In this document: positions 44,301-59,300 of the stretch, in pieces
How positions within the stretch are numbered: position 1 is the first letter of the stretch
How the letters are laid out: each line of letters starts with the position of its first letter
Assembly (NCBI GenBank): GCA_002633005.1
Contig: NMRA01000004.1
Coordinates: forward strand, 315,846 to 379,845
Length of the DNA: 64,000 bases
Source of the DNA: Phoronis australis
Lineage: Eukaryota; Phoronida; Phoronidae
Reading direction: 5' to 3'
Notes under the pieces: model-generated
Told to the model about the DNA's origin: nothing
What the model saw: the letters and a program-made list of their open reading frames with translations, nothing else
Databases searched by the model: none
Made by a program: the position numbers and the translations under genes

Positions 44301-47300
44301 CACTATAGCAACAGAACTGGTCAATTTATAATACAACAGCTCAACTCTGCCCAGATTTCTCCATCATCATCCAATGCCCTCTTCAGTTTTACCTGTCGAT
44401 GCAGCGATAGCGCCAATAAGTAAAGCAGGTATGGCCATGATGATGCAGCCAACAGCAGCCACAAAGGACAGCATTTGTGCTCGGAAGGCCGTTTTAGATG
44501 ATAGAACTCGTTGGAAATACACCTGCAATTAAAGACAGAATACAGCATTTAACTACTGATTTTTAATGCTCAGGGCTGGGTTGTCGCATAAAACCTCAAA
44601 ATTATCCATTGTATGAGTTTAATTGTTGCATGACATCAGGTCCATTGTTCAACAATAACGTGGTGCATGATATTCTAACGGCATTGTTGCTATGCAGAGT
44701 ATAACTTTTATGCAATTGGGCCCTGTATTGTAAAACCTAGCTGTGAAAATTGCATAAAGTAGACCTTTGACCTTGCCCTTCAAAAACCCTCCCACACCAC
44801 TCTCCTTCTTGCTCATCACTGTTTCTTTCCTAAACATGTAGAAAATTACACTGGCTGAGGTGGATCTCATCTGCCCACCAGCAGGTCCTTCAACTAACAA
44901 TCATTATCTTCACAAAGCAGCAATTCACCTGCCTTCCATAGAAGAAACTAACATTTTACTTAGGCCACTTACAGTTGTAAAATTGGTCTCGACTTGTTCC
45001 GTTTTCAGATGATAGGCGATTTTTGGTCTGACAAAACTTACGCTTTGATATTGCTCAAGACTATTTTTGGTTAATAAATTGACATGGTGTGACAAGTCGA
45101 TTAACTTGTAAAGCCTGATCTGAAGCAAATATGGTAATTCTCCACAAAAACAATTGCCAAAATTGTCAGTTTTAAATTTTTCAAAAGCTTTTAACATTAC
45201 TCTAGATAATGGAAATTTGCTAAAATTCGCAACCTTTATTTTTATAAAGAAATTTGTTACAATAAAATTTCCCTCGTCGGCCACTAGTTGGGTTCTGAAT
45301 ATGTTACGGACTATACCCATTAAGCCGTGAAATCATCCCCAATTTGACTAAGAAGCAATACGAGACCAATTTCATAACTGTAAGTGGTCTAAATCAAAAG
45401 TTGCTCTTTGTGACGGAAGGTGGGTAATTATACCTGCATTGAACTGCTGGTGCAGCCACCTAAGGATCAAAATACCATCTAGCTGGGCCTTTATTGAATG
45501 AACTCTGCCATAGTGCATTGAGCGTGGGGCCATACATTATATACCTGCCATAAGTTTCAAAACCAAAATGTAAGTTAGTGTATCCAGAGTTGTCCTGAAG
45601 TGCAGTGAAAACGCTGAGAAGATATTTTGAAATTTTGTGAACCTTTCCTTCAGGGGCATTTCCTCCATACTTAAATGGTCAAAACATGAAAATTCCAAAA
45701 TATGCCAAATGACTTGACACAACAACAATTGGTTATTACTATCAGATAGATTAGGGAGATCACCTGTGACAGGTAGGAAGTGACCTTATTCTGAAGGGTA
45801 GGCCAAGCCTGTCAAACTTGATCGTGTTTTCATCACCTTTTTGGTTGAGAAAGCCTGTTTGGGAACGAAAATCATTTTCTGTCATGGTATAAAGGTTTCG
45901 ACATCTTTGTGTGATTGAATACCTAGGGTTTATAACTTGTGTTTCAGACTGTTAAAAGAAAATGTCCCTTTATATCTACCGTATGTTTAAAAGTTCACAA
46001 ACTCCAACTTGAAAACTTCTTAATATTAATGTCTGCAGTAGAAATTACCTGCCAAGGTATTCCTCCAAATGTCAGTAGCAGCGCTGAGTCTAACCAAACG
46101 CCAGTCTGATTGACATCAAATTCACCTACCCACCTTTTGTAGGTATCGTCTAGATTGGTGACAGCAGGATGCGTGATGGCAAATGGAACAGATATCCACT
46201 GAAAATATTACGTGATTCTACTAAAAAAGTTCAACAGCACAAGCAAACAGAAGAAACTTAAATCTAACTTTATAACTAAGAATAGAAAAGTTGTGAGAAG
46301 TTCAGGATCAATACTTTGTATGGTTCACAACAAACTGTGAGGTATTTTGTTTGAAAAGAACAAACAAGACATCGAAACCTTCTGAATTTTGAAAAAGATA
46401 AAATGATCAATTTACATTTTTATAGGCTGATATCAAAAAACAGGCACATATCTGTAATTGTCCCAGTCCTTGAACCGCAGTCATATGGCATGCAAAGATC
46501 CTTATCAGCAACTTCTCAACAATAATACTGAAATTGTTCATGTCATTTCAGGTCATCATTAATTATGCATAGCAATGGCTAGACTGAAGTGCCAGATTCT
46601 GAATTAGATTGCTCAATGAGTTGATCAGATCAAGCTCTGCAAATTTCTGTCAGGGTCTGCCAGTAATGGCTGTAGAGCCGTGACTGAATTACATACCAAA
46701 CCTATGAAGATACAGAACAGCTGTATAACGTCAGTGTAGGCGACAGAATAGAGGCCACCGAACAGGGTGTAGATGATGGCAATACAGGCTGACACGATGA
46801 CAGCCGTGCTATTGTCAAGATCAATGATGACAGAGAGTGTTGCTCCTGAAAAAACAAAAAAATTTATATTGTATTTCTTGAGGTAAAAATTATCCTGAGC
46901 AATTTAATTTCAGAAGCCAAACAGTCGCTAATGTGGCAATGGCTCTGCTCCACACACATTAAGGACCTTAGACCAGTACTCCTTATAAAGAGGCAGACAA
47001 CACGGGTTCTTCTACAAATCTATTGACGAAGTACGAGATGCTGGGAAATGGGCGGAGTTTCTAATGACGGGTTCTTGCAACAGATTGGATGGAAATTCTT
47101 ATCTATAACATCTACCAAGAGCAATACGAGAGTTGAAATGTGCTCATGAATGCACAACAAACGGTGTGCTTCTAGGGTTTTTTATTTTGCATCACAAAAA
47201 TGGCAACTAGATGGAGCAAAATACATATAATCCATCTGAAAACGAGAACAGATCGTCATTATTTTTAGTAGAAAGCTTTTTACCAAATTTCATAAAAATC

Positions 47301-50300
47301 CGTTAAGGAACTTCAGAGAAAGAGAATGGAAAAAATGAAATTACCACTAGGGGGCACAGCGTTCATGGGATCCGTTGTCTGAAAGTAGTCGTCGTCCGTT
47401 GGCAACTTCATATAAGTACACTTGCTTATTAAGATCCCGCAGTGGTTTTAGGAGATACAGCCATGGGAGCAAAAAATGCCACTAGGTGGCACCACCAAGG
47501 CTGTAGTGGGGCGTAGGCGCACATAGGCGCAGCCAACCACCTTTTGGCATTTGAACGTAATGCCTACGCACTGTAAGTTACATTCAGTATTCAAGGTGAT
47601 ACAGTGGGTTTTGGGCGCCTACTTACCTCTAATTTTACCACTACAGCACTGGACACCACAGATAGTCGAAGTTATCCAAAAGTCATCGCTGACCGTCCTC
47701 TTCACATTAAAAACATACTGGTATATGTCAATTTTCACAATCATCCTTAGAGTGGTTTGGTTGATAGAGGGGCGGATGCCAAAAACAGACTAGAAAACAC
47801 TGAAAATGGCCACTAGATGGTGCAAATTCATCAAACCCATCCCAAAACGAGAACATGTCAGCGTTTCTTTAATAGAAGACTATTTACCAAATTTCATAAA
47901 AATCTGAACTTCAGAGAAATAGAGGAAAATGGAAAAAAATGAAACTGCCACTAGGGGGCACAGCATTTGTCGGATCAGTTTGAAAGTCGTTGTCTTCCGT
48001 TGTCAACTTCATATAAATGCACTCACTAAATTTAATAAAGAACCTGCAGTGGGTTCAGGAGAAACAGACATGGGTGCAAAAAAGAAACAAAACTGCCACT
48101 AAGAGGTGCTACAGTAGTCAAAGTCTTTGGAAAATTATCGTCAATCGTTCTTTTTAAAGTGGAAACATATATGTCAAATTTCACAATCATCCTTAGAGTG
48201 GTTTGGTTGATAGAGGGGCAGATGCCAAAGACAGACTCGAAAACAGTAAAAATGGTCACTAGATGGAGCAAAATACCTCGAATCCATCTCGAAATGAGAG
48301 CCTCGAAATAGGATCATTTGACTAATAGATGCCTATTTGCTAAATTATATAAAAATCCGTTGTGGACCTCTGGTAAAAAATTACCACTAGGGGGCACACC
48401 GGATTAGTTGGATAGGTCCAAAGTTTGTTGTCGACTGTTGTCAGCTTCATAGGAACACATCTGTCAAATCCCATCAAGATCCCGTGCCAGCTTTATGAGA
48501 TACAGCTCCGGACGCTGGATCCCCAGACAGAGATGATGACAATATGCACCCACATATGAATATGTGGGCGAATGAAAGTTGTGAAAAATGTATGTTTTTT
48601 TCTGGCAGGTTTTGATGCTCCAACTTGGAGAGACTGTCAAGTATATTGATTATTAGTGCACTAGTGGTTCCTTCTCATGTGATGATGGCTGAAGTTCATT
48701 TTACAAAATATTATGAAGTGGTTCATAGCTGTTTTAAATTAATTCAATCAGTGTAATAAAAATGCATGCTTAAAGTCCATGATTATTGGCATTGTCAAAA
48801 GCATACAGAGCATTTCCTCTCTTGGCAAGACCAGTCACTTACAAAGAGTGCTTTCAAAATCCTGGTTGTACTCTCTCAATTGATAATTTCCACACACACT
48901 TTCAAAAATTGTAACATTGGAAAATCAACTAGTTACAAGGTACTTTGTACATTGCAGTAGATGATGTTCAAGGACCGTGAGCATCAACCAGCCGCAATAT
49001 CGTCAGCCCTGACCTAAGCGCTTTTTGTGCAGAGTACAGCAATTATCGCATTACCAGTAACTATTTCAGTGGTAGTATCAGTGCGAGTAATTATGGACAA
49101 AAGATGACTGAGGGAACACTTAACAACAGACAGAGGTAATATATTTGTATTTGATTTTTTTTCCATTTTGGCCTTGGAGAGGGTTACTAGTCCACATAGT
49201 GGCTTAAATTGACTCAAAAGGTCAGTGAAAGTAGTTCTTTGTGAACCCTGCTATTAGTCATACAACTGTCCTAGTTGGCCTGTGCAAGTAAACACAGATT
49301 AACAAAGAATTTATTGTCTTGGTTTTATTACCCCATTTGAGTTTTGAGTAGCCCAGCCCGGAATGCCGTATCTGGGTATGACTGTTGTTAACCCTGTTCC
49401 CCCAGCATGAACTTTTAAACATGACAATGAGTTTAAAGGATCCCTTACCCAAAGCAGATAAAATGGCTGCTGACCAGAAAACCTCGCCAAGTAAGGCAGG
49501 AATGAAGAGCAGACCACCCATTCTTCCACCAAACTGCCTTTGGAAAGGATCCAGCATAGTGACGTAACCCTCTGATCTCATGCGGTTGGCGAAAAATAGA
49601 CCACCTAGAAAATTTTTTCAGTTAGAGTCCATAACTGATGCTTTGGTTCTGAACCTTTAAGAGCAAGTGATTATCCACATGATATATTGTGAACATACTG
49701 CTTTGGTCACATCTTATTAAATAGGAGGAATCACAAGCACTGTGTCCATCTAAAGTAAATTTTTAGCTACGGGGAATAACTCACCAATTTAGGACACAAC
49801 CTGGCAGACAGCAGAAACATTATTTTCTCATTTTTTCACATCAGATGTATAGATAAAAACCTTTACAATGTTCAAGTTTTATATAATATCTCCAAATACA
49901 CAAAATTTTGAAAACTTCTGTGTCAACTCACAACCATGTAAGTATTAACGCTACAAGAAATGAGAAAATGGCAATAAGGCAATGTTGGCAAGTAGTTTTG
50001 TACGCGTGCAGCTTTAACAGAAAATAGTCATTTTCATGCCGCTGCTCTGTATGGTGAAAAAAGGGTGGGGCTTTCTTATAATTATTATTGTGGTTTGTAT
50101 TTTTCCAGGCTCTTTGGAATCTCCTTTGTCTACCATTTATACTTACCAAAGACGAGACTGAAGGCATAACCAAAGGGTGCCTGACACCAAACAAGTCCAT
50201 ACCCAGGTGTAAAGATGATTTCAGCTGTTCCATTTATGTAGCCACCACCTACCCACGTAGCTATAACGAAATGATTTAAGGTATGAATAAATTCATCATA

Positions 50301-53300
50301 GAATTGACGTCAAGTTGTGGTGACAAAAAATCTACTCAACAGCCATATATCCCAAAATGCCACAGCGCTACTTTGATTCTGGGGTATTTACACACATTGA
50401 TTGGCACTTGTGGGGTTGCTGTCATATACATCACTGGTTTACATCAAACTGAGTTATTCACCATTCCAATGCTCATAAGTTTCTCTTTGTGATGCACCAC
50501 TTATTTTGTGAAAAGTGAGTTAAGAATTAAGTCAGAAATTTGGTATTATGCTTGACATAACTTTCTGAAAAATATTTACAACTCCCTTTACCAAAAGTGC
50601 AAAGTAACCCAGAATCTACCCATAACTACTAGGTACTGAAAAAATCTGTAAATTTATGATATAGATATGATGAACTCTCATCAAATTAGGACACAACATG
50701 GATAGAAAATGATATTTTATAATTTTTGTAGCACCAAACTTAAATGCTTTTCCATGTTCAAGTTTTGTACCGAAGTTTCCATTAGACAAAGTTTTGAAAA
50801 ATTGTGGGCATTCACAGTATTATTAGAAACCCTTGAAGAATACAAAACAGCAATTTTGGCAATGAATTTTGTGCAAAACTGGTAGGATTTTATCGTACTG
50901 TGTTATGTATAGCTATGACTTGCAAGGTACGCCACCTATTGCCAATATAGACTAAGACGCTATCTATGGTCTTGTTCATATTCACTCACCATGTCAGAAA
51001 ATGGACCATCTAGTGTTTGTTCTCTTAAGATGGCCATTCACAAAAGTACTGGCACTTTTAAGTAAGTCTCCATTTTAAAAATAAGGAGATGAGCATGTTT
51101 GCTAAAAATGAAAAATTGGAAACTTTGAAGGTGGACGTTGTTGAACATGGGCATTAACCTGGATGAATACGGTAAGTATTGCATTTCTCCTGTAGGTAAG
51201 AAAACAGAGGTTTCATATTGAAAGTTGTGTGTAGACAGAGTCTCCATTGGTGTGGCCTTACTTCAGTGTACTTACCGGTAATATTTTTTTTTTCTGCGCA
51301 AAAATTAACCATCAACAGAGCTGTCAAATGAAGTATGACCCTGCCATATGTCTTTTTGGAAATTTTAACCTTACTGTGGTTTAATTGGTGAAAAGTGTAT
51401 CTCAGCTGTCACAGAATATTACTTTTGGTCAAAAATGGGCTTTCAGTAGTGACATAGCTAGAGGGTGGTGTTTTGTTGGGACTTGGTAGATGTAACAAAG
51501 GTTTCTTCAGACATTCAAAGCTGCACTGACAGATTTTGACTATTTCTACTGCTTTAAATCTGAAGAAGTATCCACTGAGAAAATAATTTGATTATGGACT
51601 AGGCTATACATAATCCTTCCGGCTATACATTATTGCAGTGGCAAACTACGGAAAAACCTCTCAAGTTTGGCACTGTGAAAAATTATTTTCCTCAGTCTGA
51701 GCTTGTACCATATTTTAGAAATAGGCAATATAGTCCATCCCAAATTGAAAAATTACGACCAACGACAAACTATCATTGACCTCGATGTTGCGCACTATGT
51801 AGATGCATGAAAGTGTTACTCCAATGCTACTTTCAACGATTTTATGAAGTGCCATGTCTACATAATTTTCTGGCGTTAAAGCCCATTACCTCAAGCTTAT
51901 TCTGACACATTTGCAAAGCCTATTCAAACTGCTGACTTCTTTAGCAAATTAGTGGAGATAACTAAACTGACGAAATAGAAATGTAATCAGTAGTCAGCAA
52001 GACAAAGTACTTGGAATGCCATTTATCGTTGTTGTGATTTCAGTTAATAGTTCACCGACTTATAAAAATTAAACACCAAACTGTGTTAATTTTCATTGTG
52101 GAAAACATTGTGAAGGTTAATCTTGTAAAATTTTAGGTTGAAAGTGTTTGTAAATTTGGTCTGAGTTGTTTGCCACAGTTTACCAACAGATAAGATCATA
52201 CTTAATCTGAAGCCTCACTTTGTAGGCACATAAGAGATTGGAGTTGGCTTTTGATGTTTTGATTGACATCGTGCGTCAGGGGCTCTGGAGTAAAAATAAA
52301 CTGATTTCTATGGAACGTGTGCAAAAGGTGTAATGGAAGAATTTTGCTTACGATTTTTAAGACTCTGTAGATACAAAACAAAGTGTCTGAGATTTGAGAA
52401 ATACGACAAATACCAAAATCGCCAGTGTCGCAATCTACAGAATCAAGAAAATTCAATTTTCACTTGAATTACGATGTCCCAAATTCAGACTTGCCCAAAC
52501 TGGAGAATTTATACTGAAGTAACCTCGTTACCATAAAGCATGAAATAACTGTGCTATATGAGTAAATTGGAAAATACAAGAAAATACCCACTGGCAAGCA
52601 AGTGGAGACATCCACTTAATCCTAAGAAAATCGACATAATCAGATTTTTCAATAGCCAATCAATAATTGCTAACCCACGCTTTGATTTAAAATGTCTCTA
52701 GAGTAAGACCAATAGCTATGACGGAAATTAAACATTTCCAGCCTTGATAAAATCCTTCACTGTCTGAGCTAGTACGAAATTAAATATTCAATCCTCTCAA
52801 CTACACATAACAGGGGTTTAAAACGTTGTAACATAAACAAGTAATTCAATTTTAAACGGTGTCTAAATAGCCCAATGTTTGCCACACAAAACCAAACACT
52901 ATGGGGTCCAGTGATCCTGCCTTCCAAAATTTGGAACCATTCCAGTTTTTGGGGTAAACTGATGAACAGTCCAGATATCATTACACTAACACAGAATAAC
53001 CCACAATGTATAATGGCGATATGGGGAAAATCAGGGGATACATTTTTTCAAAAGAAAATTGCAAACTTAGCAAGATATAAAACTGGTGCATTTTATTTCC
53101 TTAGTTTTATTTTTCACAGCAAAAGTCAAACCTATGTCTAAGGTGAGGCACCCCTAAACAAGCAACTCCTTGTTAGCTTGAGTTAAGTGCCGTTTACACT
53201 ACGAAAGTTGACACAGATCAGCTGACACGGAAGGAGTTGTTCCAGTGTGTAAACGGTACTGACACAGAGCAAATTGACACCGCGGTGACAACTTTTGCCA

Positions 53301-56300
53301 CCCGTTTGTGAGGTGGGCAATTTGTGCTCGAACATCTTGCTCCGTGTCAATTATATGTTTAAATGCGAAACTAGGGCAATTTAAGGCCGAAAGGATCATC
53401 TCTTACTGCGCTTGTGCAATAACCTACATACGGCTCTCTGTCTCTGCAACTCCTGCTATTTGAAAACCTGCGCATGTGCATTCCACTCTCCAGCGTACAA
53501 CTTCTGTCTTGCCACAGTTAACGAAATTGCGTGTGTAAACGGCCATTTGACACCGATCACCTTGCTCTGAGTCAGATGCGCTGGATCAAACGTTGATGTC
53601 TAAACGGGACTTTAAATGAATCATACAATGAATGCTGAATTGGCACAAGCTCTATAGTCCATGTTGGGTCATAAAAAGTTGTTTCTTCTCCAGCAAATGA
53701 CACCTCCTGAGGAAAAACATCCTCACACAATCCTCTGATATCACTATCAAACCAGGTGGATGAAAACTCAAAAGCGCTGCACTACACCAAGAGTCAAAAG
53801 ATTTGCACACAAGGGTAATACTACCATAATTAACCAGCATGGCAATTGAGTTTGTGTATTTTTAATAGAATATTGTGTCTAACAGAAAATGTATAGGAGT
53901 AATATTCACTTCACAGTACTCATTTAGGGAGAAAACAATTGCCCAGTCCAGTTAAGTTGATGGCAACATAGCAATTGTTCATGCCGTACTGATGTTAGGC
54001 ATGTCATGAATGATGAGTAATGAGTTGCAGGACTCTTGCTCTGTAAGTTTACTAGTATTGAGTGTGCAATGCTATACTACCCAAATAAGTAAGTGTACTG
54101 TCAGTTTTTTCTCCTAACTTCCAACAAATTGAGCAAATAAAATAACTTGTGTTCCATAGAAAAAATAATAACGTAGGTTAGGAGTTTTTGTTTAAAGATG
54201 AGATAAAGTAATTAAAAAAACGCTACCAAATCAAAGTCACCAAAAATGAATGACTCTCAGTGGTTCAATGTTTCATAAAGATGGTTTTAGTTTGAAATTT
54301 TGAAGGAGCATTTCCTTTCATGAATTGAACATTGAAATTAGCTCTTAGGTTAACAAATGTGCCCTAAATTTCCCTTGTCATGATAGCAAATGGCTTACAC
54401 CTTTGAAAGCACATGGCGCTGACATAGAAGGTCCAGTTTTGGACAGGTTGTCCAAACAAGTCAAAATGTATCGCTTTTTGACACTCTTTTTTCTTGATGA
54501 CTCCTTGAATGGGAAGTTTGAAGATGAAACTCAATTTTGGAATGAAGCGGAAAGGTTTGAAACATAGCGACTTTGAGTAACATGTTTCATTATTTGCTTT
54601 TAGGTAGTCTATAAGTTACAGTGGATTAAACTGGTACAGAAATTTTGTTAAATGTAAGCCATGTTTATCAAGCCATGAAGGTGCACAGTACGTATATCTA
54701 TCATAATGTGACTAGTTTTTCTTAAAACAGAGCTCTTGCTCCTTGTAGGATAAAAGTTTAGTAATGGTACCAACTTATCAAAAATTTTCCCACTGAACAC
54801 ATGCTTGTAGATTTGTGTATTGTGTCGATTATGTTCATTTGTCCAAAGTCTTGGAAGTCTGGGACTAAACAGAAGGCAGTCACATTTATTTCCTGCCAAC
54901 ATTTTTCCTTCCGATTCGATGGTATCAAAGAACAAGTGGCTGACCTACATTATGTTTTGTGAAAGAATCGATTTTGGTAAAATGACTCACATAAGTTTTA
55001 CTTTCTTGACATCTTTAATTCAAAGAACAAAAAATAATTGTAAATAGGTACCACAGTAGCAGATAACTGACTTACTAAAATGCTAATCCCATTGTTAGAA
55101 AATTTTTACTAAATGAAAAGCAAACACTGGTATTAGAGCACAAAATTACTGTATTAACGTTGACAAGGACCAAGAAATTTGGATAATACCAAACTTCAGA
55201 TCAATAGCATTTAATAACCCAATCCAATCTCATAGGTCTATAATCTGGTACCTTAAGGGAAACTAACTAACAAGTAATTTGCTAATCCCCACCTGACTTG
55301 AATAAATCCTAATTGTCAGTTGATTTGCTATCAGGGCATAGGGAATATGAAGTTGAGATCAATGTGTTGATGTCAAAATGGTACAAGACATTTACACCCC
55401 CACCCCCCGCGTGCTTGAAATGTGCCAATTGCTGTCACAGTGCCTATATGGTTCCTTCTTCACTTACACATTGAGAGACAATGCATGAGAAATTCAGGTG
55501 GTTTCTTTTGACATAAGACTTGATTGTAAACTTAAGGCCCCTTCATACTAACGTCGACCATCAATGTTTTGGGTAGTTTCAGCCAGTATATCTGTTTAAC
55601 TTTGGTCCTAGATCAAAGTTAACAGTGCCAGTTAACTTCGCAGTAAACAGATGAATTTAACAGTGAAGCGTCGATGCTGCGGTGCAGTAACAACGATCAA
55701 CTCCAGTCCCCGGTTATCATCAACAATTTAAGTTCTGTGTCATCGCTAATAGTTGCTTATATTTTGCTAAAAAAATCACCAATTGAATTTCAATTAGCAA
55801 GTGCAAATGTTCCCAAATTGCCACGTTATAAAAAATCTTAGCATGCACGGGATGTATCAGCACTGCCTTGCATTTATTTCAATGACAACATCACCTACTC
55901 TATACTTCAATGTCCATTAACTGCCGAAGTTGGTATGAACGGTTCAGTTAACTTCGCAGCTTATGTCGATGCTCTGCTCAGACTGGTGTCAAGTCAGTAT
56001 GAAAAGGCCTTTAGGTCAAATGATCGGCACCCAAAACAGTTTCATTGAAATACTAAATGAATCTCATAAACCCTCTTAGGATTTTAGCTATTTTCCACCT
56101 AGTTAAATGAAATTTTAGAATTCTTGTACCATCTGTATGCACCAAAGAAGAAATATGTGAAATTAATAATGTAGTGCCACTAAGTTCAACTTAAGAATTT
56201 TGCAAAAATATAAAAACAAAACTGAAAAGTATTTGGCTTTTTGTTGTTATTTTTAACCCACCTCTGACAAAGCGTATAACTTGAGAATTACATACCCTCC

Positions 56301-59300
56301 ATCGATCATGTTTTCAAGCCACAGAACTTCTCAGAAAACTGACATACTACAAGTGAAAGCCAAACCCTTGTAGTGTACAGATACATTGAAACATCCATGG
56401 ATAATGATCTGTAGGTCTTACATGTCTTGACTGATACCACCCACTTTGATAATATTGACATTTTATTCACATGACAGTCATATGCACACATACAAACCAC
56501 AAAATCTTTCGGAAATATTTCTAACAAAATTAGGAAGTTTCTCCACTGCTCAAAATTTGAATTTAAATAACACTCATGTGGCTGGTGATCAGTATTTATG
56601 ACATCAACATGCCATCATGATGCTCGGTCGTCACGAAATTTCTGCTTGTCCAAGGGATTGACAGGAAAAGATTCAGCCGGTTGGGATAGGATGACAATGC
56701 TACGGCTGCATGATTGAATGGCAATTGTAAACTATGCATTTTTGAAACTGAAGACCGCTAGTTGTAAGGGTCACTTATCACTGCAGGTGGCGCATTGATT
56801 CCAGTGAAAACAACGAAGCCTGGCATTTGTCATATTCTCCCACAATTCTTCTCTCTTCCATCAGCCCAGTAAAGTTTCTAATACTTGATTCTGTCTGTAT
56901 TTAGGCTTCAAACAGTTTTGTACAATTTGATTAATTTTGTTTTCTATTAATCTACCTTAACTAAAGCCTTAGTTGTTATCTGGTGTTTTCAGAGGACACA
57001 ATTCTCAATGTGTACTATTTCTTTTGATTCTTTCAACTTAGTTGTTACATATCAACTTTATTATTTCTTTCCTTGAGTTGATGGTGTGAAGGACTAGGGA
57101 GTGAAGGGTTTTAGGAAAAAGTAGTGTTGTTAATACTATTGTTCTTCTGCTGTACCAATTCTTCATCAACACACTTATTTCCTCAACTTTGCTTGAAAAT
57201 CTCCCATACTCAAATGTTATAAACTCACACTTAAATTAACACCCAGCTTCCTAAATTTAGTGACACTCCAGTCCAGTTTCCATTTTCATGGTGAAAAACC
57301 TCCTTAAAAATTTTTTTGCTGCCGATCCAAACTAATGATTTTTTTAAAATCAACACTAATAAAGATGCTATGTCTCATTAAATTGTGAATATGCTAATAA
57401 AGTACTAAGTTTACAAACAACCCGGCTTTTCTAGTGTGCCAGAAACTTGGAAACTATAATCTGAGAACCAATTGCAATTGTAATCTCGTAAAAGTCTCGT
57501 TTTGCGAGGCTATTTTTATGTAAGTGAGTATGATAATATGTCAGCGTTACCCAAATAAAACAAGGCACAATTTTTATTATTTATTCATTTCACTATCAAA
57601 TAACGATTGCTTAATATTTGGAATTATTAGGGTTTTCTATATACCGTATTCGCCATAATAACCGCCCATACCCCTATAAGCGCCCCCCACGCGTTTTCAG
57701 ACTTTGCGAAAAATGCCTTACCTACAGTCCTAAAATTCTACAGTAACGTCTTCAATTTATCAATAATATCCGACAGTCCTGAAAAAATCATTGTGCGCAG
57801 AATTTGTATACCACGAGTCTCGCCATTATGTTGGTATTTAGCCGTGACTATACACTTCAAACTTCTGCCATGCCTCAAAACGAACACAAAAGTTCTGCTG
57901 ATATTGAAAGGACCAATGGTCTGGCCTTTCAGAACAGAAGTAAGTTAGTGTACTTGTCTACGGGATGGCTTTGTAGATATTTCTCGCTTTCAACAGGAAT
58001 CCAAATTTCTTTGTAGGCCTACACGTGAAAACCGCGAATCGAAGACTAGTAAACAGCTTGACCAGTGTTAAAAGCACATGGCCAGGAAGCTCGCGCTATA
58101 CATGAACCTGTCATCAAAGGCATTAGTCGGGAAATATCCAGTAGCATCGGCAAGAAATGAATATTGACACTAATTTCCAACAATTTCTCATACTATAAAA
58201 ATGTTTGCATTATTTTTAAAATGAATTGTTTGATTAACCATAATTGGTGTTTTTAAGCCGAATATCCAATAAAATGACTACTGACAGTGAATGCTTACAC
58301 ACCCTTACACTGAAAAATAACTGCCAGATAGTCATGTACGCATCCAGCCACACGGCGACTAATATGGCCTTACCGAGACAAATGTCGAACGTTTTTTTTG
58401 CACATGAGACCGGCAAGTGCTGAATGAAACACACTCTGGTTTAGGCCTACTGCTTGTACAAATTTCTTTAGATACAATGCACATCTAATTCATTAGATTG
58501 CGTGGCTCTGGCCAAAAGACAGTCTCTGCTCTGGCAAATGAACTCGCACGCGCTCGCTTACTCACAAACGCAGACAACTTCAAAACAAACGTCACGTGAC
58601 AACAACATGTTCGTCCAGACATTTTTCTCATGTTGCTGGTCATACATGTAGATGGCACGATATCAGCACAGATTTGTACTTAAACCTGCCGTGATCCTGA
58701 CTGTACGGGAACTTAAAAATCTTAGGGATGCCAAACTTGGAAAATTTAAGGATTTCAGGAAATTTGCTTGAGTCGAAACTGTATTTTTATTCAAGCATTC
58801 AAGTTGCCATATTGACGATTGCGAGGCAGGCAGTCGGTGAGTTTTCACCCTGGGATTTCAGCACAATGTTCAATCTGTAAATGATCATAATTTAGCGGCA
58901 AAGTTTGATAACAATGCACCACGGTTTTGCAGAAAGTCTTTCATAGATTACAGATACGTCACAGAGCGTAAATGTAATGAATCTTAGCTTCCGATTTCAC
59001 CCGTTTCGGAGACTGGGTTTCAACGGCCTTGGGTTATACAATAAGCGCTCCCCCTGAAACGAACTTTTCTAAGCGCCCTGGGCGGTTATTACGGCGAATA
59101 CTGTATTCACACGTGCTTTCAAGTGTATTAGGTGTGTTTTCTTTAATGCCGCATTTTATTTACAAATCGTTTCTTTTCAGTTCCCGATTATACTTGTATT
59201 TACAGTTCTCCTGAAAGTCACAAGGTGGCGCTTGTTCCAAAGTTAAATATTCAGGTTTCAATGAGACATAGTATCTTTTGCCCTGATATTTCCACAGTAA

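Noticed and set aside
48552-48571. Head hairpin of the tandem-unit repeat as a Helitron 3' end
   Set aside because: No CTRR terminus follows the hairpin at the expected distance in any of the three copies.
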